Source: Congzhengia sp045635085 | GTDB taxonomy: Bacteria > Bacillota > Clostridia > UBA1381 > UBA9506 | Direction of reading: 5' to 3' | DNA: 64,000 nt | NCBI GenBank assembly: GCA_045635085.1 | Contig: JAZRBM010000005.1 | Location: 1-64,000, forward strand | Part shown: positions 59,576-64,000 of the stretch, in pieces | Layout: each line of letters starts with the position of its first letter | Position numbering within the stretch: the stretch's first letter is position 1 | Program-made: the position numbers and the translations under genes | Notes under the pieces: model-generated | The model's input: the letters and a program-made list of their open reading frames with translations, nothing else | Told to the model about the DNA's origin: nothing | The model's database searches: none

Positions 59576-62383
59576 CTAACTTAGTGAGATGACAAGAGTA
59601 AGTACATTTTTATCATCCGTGTATTCATATTCCATACTTTCCGTCATTTTCTTAACCATAAATATTCCAAGTCCCCCGATTTCTCTTTCTTCAGCAGAAA
59701 GAGTTGTGTCAGGCTCGGCCGCCTTAAGAGGATTGTACGGAATACCATTGTCAGTAAATGAAATGCGGAGTTTTCCGTTTTCTATACTGTATGAAATGGC
59801 AGCAAGAGTTGCCTTGCTGTAATTTACAATGTTTGCATAAATTTCGTCAAACACTATATTGATTTTGTTTGCAATTTTCGGTTGGGTTTCAAGCTTTGCA
59901 GAAAGTGAATCTGCAAATGCACCAACAGCTATGCGAGAATCACTATCCGGTACAACTGAAATACTTTCGTCACCGATTATGGAATCAAAATCGAGCGCAA
60001 GCATTGTTATATCGTCAAACTGCGGAGCAGTGCCGACAAATTTATCAACATCTTCCTTTATAAGTTTGCAAAGGCTTTCAGGTTCTGTTTTTTCAAGCGA
60101 ATTTACGAAATCAAGAAGCCTTTGTTCACCGTAAAGCTCTGTGTTATTATCCGTTGCCTCCGTAACGCCGTCTGTATAGAGATACAGTGTATCACCCGGA
60201 GTAAGCTGAAGTTCATTTTTACGATATTTAATGCCCTCCATGCCTGCAAGAAGCATACCACTTCGAGCTTTCATATACTCGAAGTTTTCGCCATTTCTTT
60301 TGAATAGTGGCGGATTATGACCTGCGTTTGCAAACTTCAAAAGACCTGTTTTTGTGTCTAAAATACCAAGCCATGCCGTTACGAACATTCCTGCATCGTT
60401 GTTTTCACAAAGCTTTCCGTTTGCAATGGTAAATATTTCATCTGGTTCAACTCCACGTTCTGCCAAATCTCTGATAACCGTTTTTGCTCTCATCATAAAC
60501 ATAGCAGCAGGAATACCTTTACCCGATACATCCGCAACAAGAAAAGCAATGGCCCCATCATTCAGCATATAAAAATCGTAAAAATCACCGCCGACTTCCT
60601 TTGCGGTTATCATTTCGGCATAGAGTCTGAAAGAATTACTTTTCGGGAAAACTGTCGGAAGAGAAGAATACTGAATCTGCTTTGCAAATTCGAGTTCCTT
60701 GTCTATTCTTGCCGCAGCTTCCTTAATATACCTTTTCAGCGTACCAACCGTCTGATTGATATCATCGGAAAGTGATGCAAATTCTTCATTGGAACGAACA
60801 TCTACGGTAACATTAAGATTTCCGTTTGTTATCTCTGCAAGTCCTTTGTTTATTTTCCTTAAGTTATCAATGATAATCCTCTTTATCAGGAAATAAATAA
60901 GAACAAACAAAGCCGCAAATATGAGGATTTCCATGAATGTATTTACGTACACCGAAACCTCTTTCATAAACATAGCTTCATACTTCGGCATAGCACCGAC
61001 AATGTAGTATCCTTCTACAAAACGATATGAGCAAAGGTATTCTTTGTCGTAAACCACCGACTCAAAAATTTCGCCCTCTTTGATAGTTTCAGGATCAAAT
61101 GTTATACCGATTTTTTGTAGCTCAGTTCCTTCAAAATCGTTTCTATATGTTACAAGATTGAAGTTTTCATCACAGATTGCAACAAATCCTGCATTTCCTA
61201 CATGGCGGTTTTTTGATACTGTTTTTACATACTTGTCGATGTCGGCCCTGAATTGTGTACTGTCATATCCAACCTGAATAAAACCACCGTCTGACAGCTT
61301 TATTGCACCATATTTTCTGAAAGTGATGTCATCATAAGAGGTAGGTCTGTAATCCTGAATATACTGTGACTCGCTGCCTTCTAAAAGTGCTGTTACAAAT
61401 TCATTTGACTGCTCTCCGCTTGTCATATCATAGCCGATATACTCTTCCACATTGGAATCGCAAATATAGCCGTTTTCATCAATGATATTAACTTCAATGA
61501 CGTTATACTTTGAAGCAAGAATCTGAAGTTCAGCACCGCCTGTGTATTCTTCTTTTATGCTTTCAGTCTTTTTTAGCAGATTGCTGTTTGATTCATCCAG
61601 GATATCCTGATAAACATCAGAAAGGCTCATTTCAATGGTTTTATTGGTTTGAACCTCACTCATACCCGTCTGCAATACAGAAGAAAACGTGCTTGTGGCA
61701 ACAAAAGCAATTACTATACAAATGAGAAGCCAGCTCTGGAATGTCTGCGAAATCTGCTTTTGGTCTTTTTTTGAGCCTGACTTTTCTCTGCTGATTAAAG
61801 ATACTATAAAGACTGCAATCCCGACAGCAAGACCATTACCTATCACCATAGGCAGTGTGCATATCTTTACAAACTCAAACGCATTCACCGCATCATCCAT
61901 GTTGGTAAAGAATATCATCAGCATATGGAGAACTTCCGTAACCATGCCAATACCCATGCCATACAGCCAGGTTGGTTTCTTATTGTCAAACATATGCTTT
62001 CTGAGCACCGCTGCAATAAAACCGGCAAGAATCGTTGATACAGAGCAGGCGATCTGCGTATATATTCCGGCAAGTCCGAAGAACACCGCGACAAAGCGAT
62101 AAATACCGCCTATAAGTCCTGCTATGATACCTGCAGGAGCACCAAAGATAAGACCTGCACAAAGAGGTGCGGCATCTCTGACATTCATTATAGTTCCGTC
62201 ACCTATATCAAAACCGCCGATGGTGGTTGTTGCAAAAATCGCCATAAGACCGAAAAGAACACCTATAATAAATTGCTTAAGCTTATAAGGCGTTTTTGAA
62301 AACGCTGTTTTTTTGTCAAGTATGTAGAGAAGAATGGCAAGAAGTGCATTATATGATGCAGACATTATTAAATGTAGTGCCAT
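59576..62383 (-). CDS. SpoIIE-family phosphatase with 5TM, sensor, HAMP and HATPase domains
   Basis: A 935-residue membrane signalling protein. Order: five or six helices of the LytS-like 5TM type (about 1-195), another helix, an extracellular dCache-like sensor (about 240-475), a helix, HAMP (about 500-555), a PP2C/SpoIIE phosphatase (AKEVGGDFYDFY, LVADVSGKGIPAAMFM, YTDGVTEATD, FDDITMLALDF) and a C-terminal RsbW-like kinase domain (FDEIYANIVNYS, DNGIPYNP, GGLGIFMVKKM). It can therefore both dephosphorylate and perhaps phosphorylate the STAS protein encoded next door. The ATG follows AAGGAG. Confidence 0.9.
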   Translation of the reverse strand: MALHLIMSASYNALLAILLYILDKKTAFSKTPYKLKQFIIGVLFGLMAIFATTTIGGFDIGDGTIMNVRDAAPLCAGLIFGAPAGIIAGLIGGIYRFVAVFFGLAGIYTQIACSVSTILAGFIAAVLRKHMFDNKKPTWLYGMGIGMVTEVLHMLMIFFTNMDDAVNAFEFVKICTLPMVIGNGLAVGIAVFIVSLISREKSGSKKDQKQISQTFQSWLLICIVIAFVATSTFSSVLQTGMSEVQTNKTIEMSLSDVYQDILDESNSNLLKKTESIKEEYTGGAELQILASKYNVIEVNIIDENGYICDSNVEEYIGYDMTSGEQSNEFVTALLEGSESQYIQDYRPTSYDDITFRKYGAIKLSDGGFIQVGYDSTQFRADIDKYVKTVSKNRHVGNAGFVAICDENFNLVTYRNDFEGTELQKIGITFDPETIKEGEIFESVVYDKEYLCSYRFVEGYYIVGAMPKYEAMFMKEVSVYVNTFMEILIFAALFVLIYFLIKRIIIDNLRKINKGLAEITNGNLNVTVDVRSNEEFASLSDDINQTVGTLKRYIKEAAARIDKELEFAKQIQYSSLPTVFPKSNSFRLYAEMITAKEVGGDFYDFYMLNDGAIAFLVADVSGKGIPAAMFMMRAKTVIRDLAERGVEPDEIFTIANGKLCENNDAGMFVTAWLGILDTKTGLLKFANAGHNPPLFKRNGENFEYMKARSGMLLAGMEGIKYRKNELQLTPGDTLYLYTDGVTEATDNNTELYGEQRLLDFVNSLEKTEPESLCKLIKEDVDKFVGTAPQFDDITMLALDFDSIIGDESISVVPDSDSRIAVGAFADSLSAKLETQPKIANKINIVFDEIYANIVNYSKATLAAISYSIENGKLRISFTDNGIPYNPLKAAEPDTTLSAEEREIGGLGIFMVKKMTESMEYEYTDDKNVLTLVISLS

Positions 62384-62416
62384 ATTTTCATCTCCTTATA
62401 TGATTTATCTTCGTTC

Positions 62417-62713
62417 TTATTCGATTGTAAGAATATCGAGGAAGCCTGTAATATCAAAAACTTCCATAATGCTGTCATTAACACTTGTAAGCTTCATGCT
62501 GCCCTGTGCGTTCATCGCTTTCTGAGCCTTTAAAATCACACGAAGTCCTGCAGATGAAACATATTCAAGGTTTGCAAAATCAAAGGTGAGTTCTTTAAGA
62601 CCGCTAAGTACGCTGTCAAGTTCGTTTTCAAGCTCCGGTGCTGTCTGTGTATCAAGTCTTCCTGATACGATAAGTGTTGCGGATTCGTTGCTTATTTTCT
62701 TTTCAATAGTCAT
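62417..62713 (-). CDS. STAS domain anti-sigma factor antagonist
   Basis: A 98-residue single-domain protein of the SpoIIAA/RsbV type. SGRLDTQTAPELENEL and DFANLEYVSSAGLRVILKA carry the phosphorylatable Ser (SSAG). GGAG lies before the ATG. It precedes the phosphatase/kinase gene, its likely partner, in a partner-switching circuit. No sigma factor is in the window. Confidence 0.92.
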   Translation of the reverse strand: MTIEKKISNESATLIVSGRLDTQTAPELENELDSVLSGLKELTFDFANLEYVSSAGLRVILKAQKAMNAQGSMKLTSVNDSIMEVFDITGFLDILTIE

Positions 62714-62746
62714 TGTAATAATCTCCTTTTAAATAAATTTAATTTT

Positions 62747-63277
62747 TTATTGTTTCCACGATTCTATTGGCTCGTAGAGGAATGATAATTCCGCCATCGG
62801 AGTTTTAAGGCTCTCCGCAAGCCTTTTCACAGCTTTTCGGATTTCGGACGAAAAATCCATATACCAGTCAACGGTTTCTAAGATGTATTTTCGTTTGAAT
62901 TCCTCATCTGTAATAATCGCACATTGTAAGTTATGCAATCTGTCTGCCGCCTTTACTGCAAAAGCAATAGAATTTTGCTTTATGCTACTTACATATTCTG
63001 CCATATCATATCCTTTTTCCTTTGTCAGTAGTTTTACCGACTCAAGTATTTCCGGACTACCATATTTCAAAATTTCTTCTTCGGTTGCATCAGTATCCTC
63101 AAGCAAATCGTGAAAGAGTGCTGCTATCTGATAATTTTTGTCAAGCCCCTGACTCTTTACAATCTCACAAACTGCTATCGGATGGGTTATGTAATCATCT
63201 CCACCGATACGCTTTTGACCTTTGTGCTTTGCTTTTGCAAATTCTAAAGCGAGCTGTAAGCTTTCGCTATCGTCCAT
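62747..63277 (-). CDS. HD-domain (p)ppGpp hydrolase-like protein
   Basis: A 176-residue protein with the RelA/SpoT hydrolase fold only, like Mesh1 and other small alarmone hydrolases. YITHPIAVCEI, ALFHDLLEDTDATEEE (HD and ED) and VKAADRLHNLQ (the second Asp) are all present, so hydrolysis looks possible. I chose the ATG of MDDSES, seven bases after AAGGAGG and overlapping the synthetase stop by one base. It forms a split pair with that synthetase. Confidence 0.88.
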   Translation of the reverse strand: MDDSESLQLALEFAKAKHKGQKRIGGDDYITHPIAVCEIVKSQGLDKNYQIAALFHDLLEDTDATEEEILKYGSPEILESVKLLTKEKGYDMAEYVSSIKQNSIAFAVKAADRLHNLQCAIITDEEFKRKYILETVDWYMDFSSEIRKAVKRLAESLKTPMAELSFLYEPIESWKQ

Positions 63278-64000
63278 CAGCATTCCTCCTTCTGGCGAAG
63301 CAGGTGTTTTGCCTGCCTTTCGGCTTTTTCCTTTGTTCCCAAAGAAATCTTTAAGAATTCTACAATTTTATCAAAATCATAGTTTTTATTCAGAAGCTCT
63401 GCACGACATAAGAAACGAAGTGCAACGCTTGATGAAACAATATCAAGACCTGCCGCAGACAATGCTTTTTTTGCAAGTGTCATTGCAAGGTCATGATTTT
63501 CTTTTATCATTACCTCAATATCACCGAGCTTTGTTATTCCTAAAAATGCAAGCTGCGGAATATAGCTTTCGGGATCTATTTCTTTGATTTCCGCATTTGA
63601 AATAGCTGCGATTTCTTTAATTAAGCCTTGCATTTTCTGATTGTGCAAAACATACTCATTAAGCGAAATCATATTGATTGCTATATCGTCTGCATCATCT
63701 GTTATGATACGCTGTCTTATATCTTCGGTGTATCCCACCATATTGTCACGGGCGCGAACAAACTCATCATCAGCAAGCTCTAAAAGTCCTGCAAGACGGG
63801 CAAACTGACGTTTTACATCTCTTGGAACTCCAAAATCACTCTTATATCCTATATCGTGATTGATTGCGGACCATGCATGTTGTAGGATTGTTCTTATCTG
63901 AATTTCAAACTTCTTTCCACATATTTCATCGGGCCACTTATCTCCGAAAGGCAGTGAACAGATGTAATGAAGAGATAAATATCCAAAAGCATCTTCCTGT
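63277..64000 (-). CDS. RelA/SpoT-type (p)ppGpp synthetase, N-terminus cut by the window
   Basis: The visible 240 or so codons begin inside the catalytic domain (DAFGYLSLHYICSLPFGD) and carry the synthetase signature FEIQIRTILQHAWSAINHDIGYKS. No HD domain is in this part; a separate HD gene follows. A roughly 150-residue C-terminal region after that is helical, ends in EKAERQAKHLL and has no TGS or ACT pattern that I can see. It makes the alarmone (p)ppGpp from GTP or GDP and ATP. The true start lies beyond the right edge. Confidence 0.88.
   Translation of the reverse strand, partial: QEDAFGYLSLHYICSLPFGDKWPDEICGKKFEIQIRTILQHAWSAINHDIGYKSDFGVPRDVKRQFARLAGLLELADDEFVRARDNMVGYTEDIRQRIITDDADDIAINMISLNEYVLHNQKMQGLIKEIAAISNAEIKEIDPESYIPQLAFLGITKLGDIEVMIKENHDLAMTLAKKALSAAGLDIVSSSVALRFLCRAELLNKNYDFDKIVEFLKISLGTKEKAERQAKHLLRQKEEC

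Overview
This 64 kb window is AT-rich, densely packed chromosomal DNA, most likely from an obligately anaerobic member of the Clostridia (Firmicutes). The reasons are consensus sigma-A promoters and strong GGAGG ribosome-binding sites, a CIRCE-controlled groESL, HflX, a tig-clpP-clpX run, ThyX in place of ThyA, pyruvate formate-lyase, rubrerythrin, a Na+-pump decarboxylase beta subunit, the spore protein gene spoVAC, and a complete methylaspartate route of glutamate fermentation.

Layout. 0-7 kb: metabolic genes on the minus strand (rhaA, a D-amino-acid transaminase-like gene, an MBL-fold hydrolase, a SemiSWEET-like protein, an alpha/beta hydrolase, an M20 peptidase). A gene remnant lies beyond rhaA. 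A frameshifted GGDEF gene sits just upstream of a probable c-di-GMP-I riboswitch that reads toward the M20 gene. 7-16 kb: groESL, a flavoprotein-hflX-yigZ operon, a DUF1846 gene, a Dabb gene and rubrerythrin. 15-26 kb: housekeeping operons on the minus strand (rplM-rpsI; rimM-trmD-E2-like-nudF-truB-ribF-thyX-tmk; clpX; clpP; tig). 26-37 kb: spoVAC, murA, galE, pflBA, a Mn2+ riboswitch with mntP, Na+-linked membrane genes, trmO and a tRNA-Leu.

37-50 kb is the metabolic centrepiece. GlmS/GlmE/GlmL convert glutamate to 3-methylaspartate, methylaspartate ammonia-lyase gives mesaconate, a two-subunit class I fumarase-type hydratase can give citramalate, and a CitDEF-type lyase can split that to acetate and pyruvate. 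PflB, also in the window, can take the pyruvate on. A GntR regulator sits in the middle of the cluster, and a shared palindromic motif lies at both its own promoter and the glmS promoter. The divergent arm carries the lyase maturation genes citC and a fused citX-citG, with an uncharacterised P-loop plus AlaX-like protein between them.

50-58 kb: a cysteine-rich small-domain protein, pyridoxal kinase, an uncharacterised membrane-anchored protein and mtaB. Then comes a tRNA-Pro locus whose 5' half is duplicated 202 bp upstream, next to two overlapping tyrosine recombinase genes: a scarred integration site. 58-64 kb: a small secreted repeat protein, then an operon running leftward from the right edge. 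It encodes a (p)ppGpp synthetase (cut by the window edge), a separate HD (p)ppGpp hydrolase, a STAS protein, a 935-residue SpoIIE-type phosphatase with its own RsbW-like kinase domain, and a protein of unknown function.
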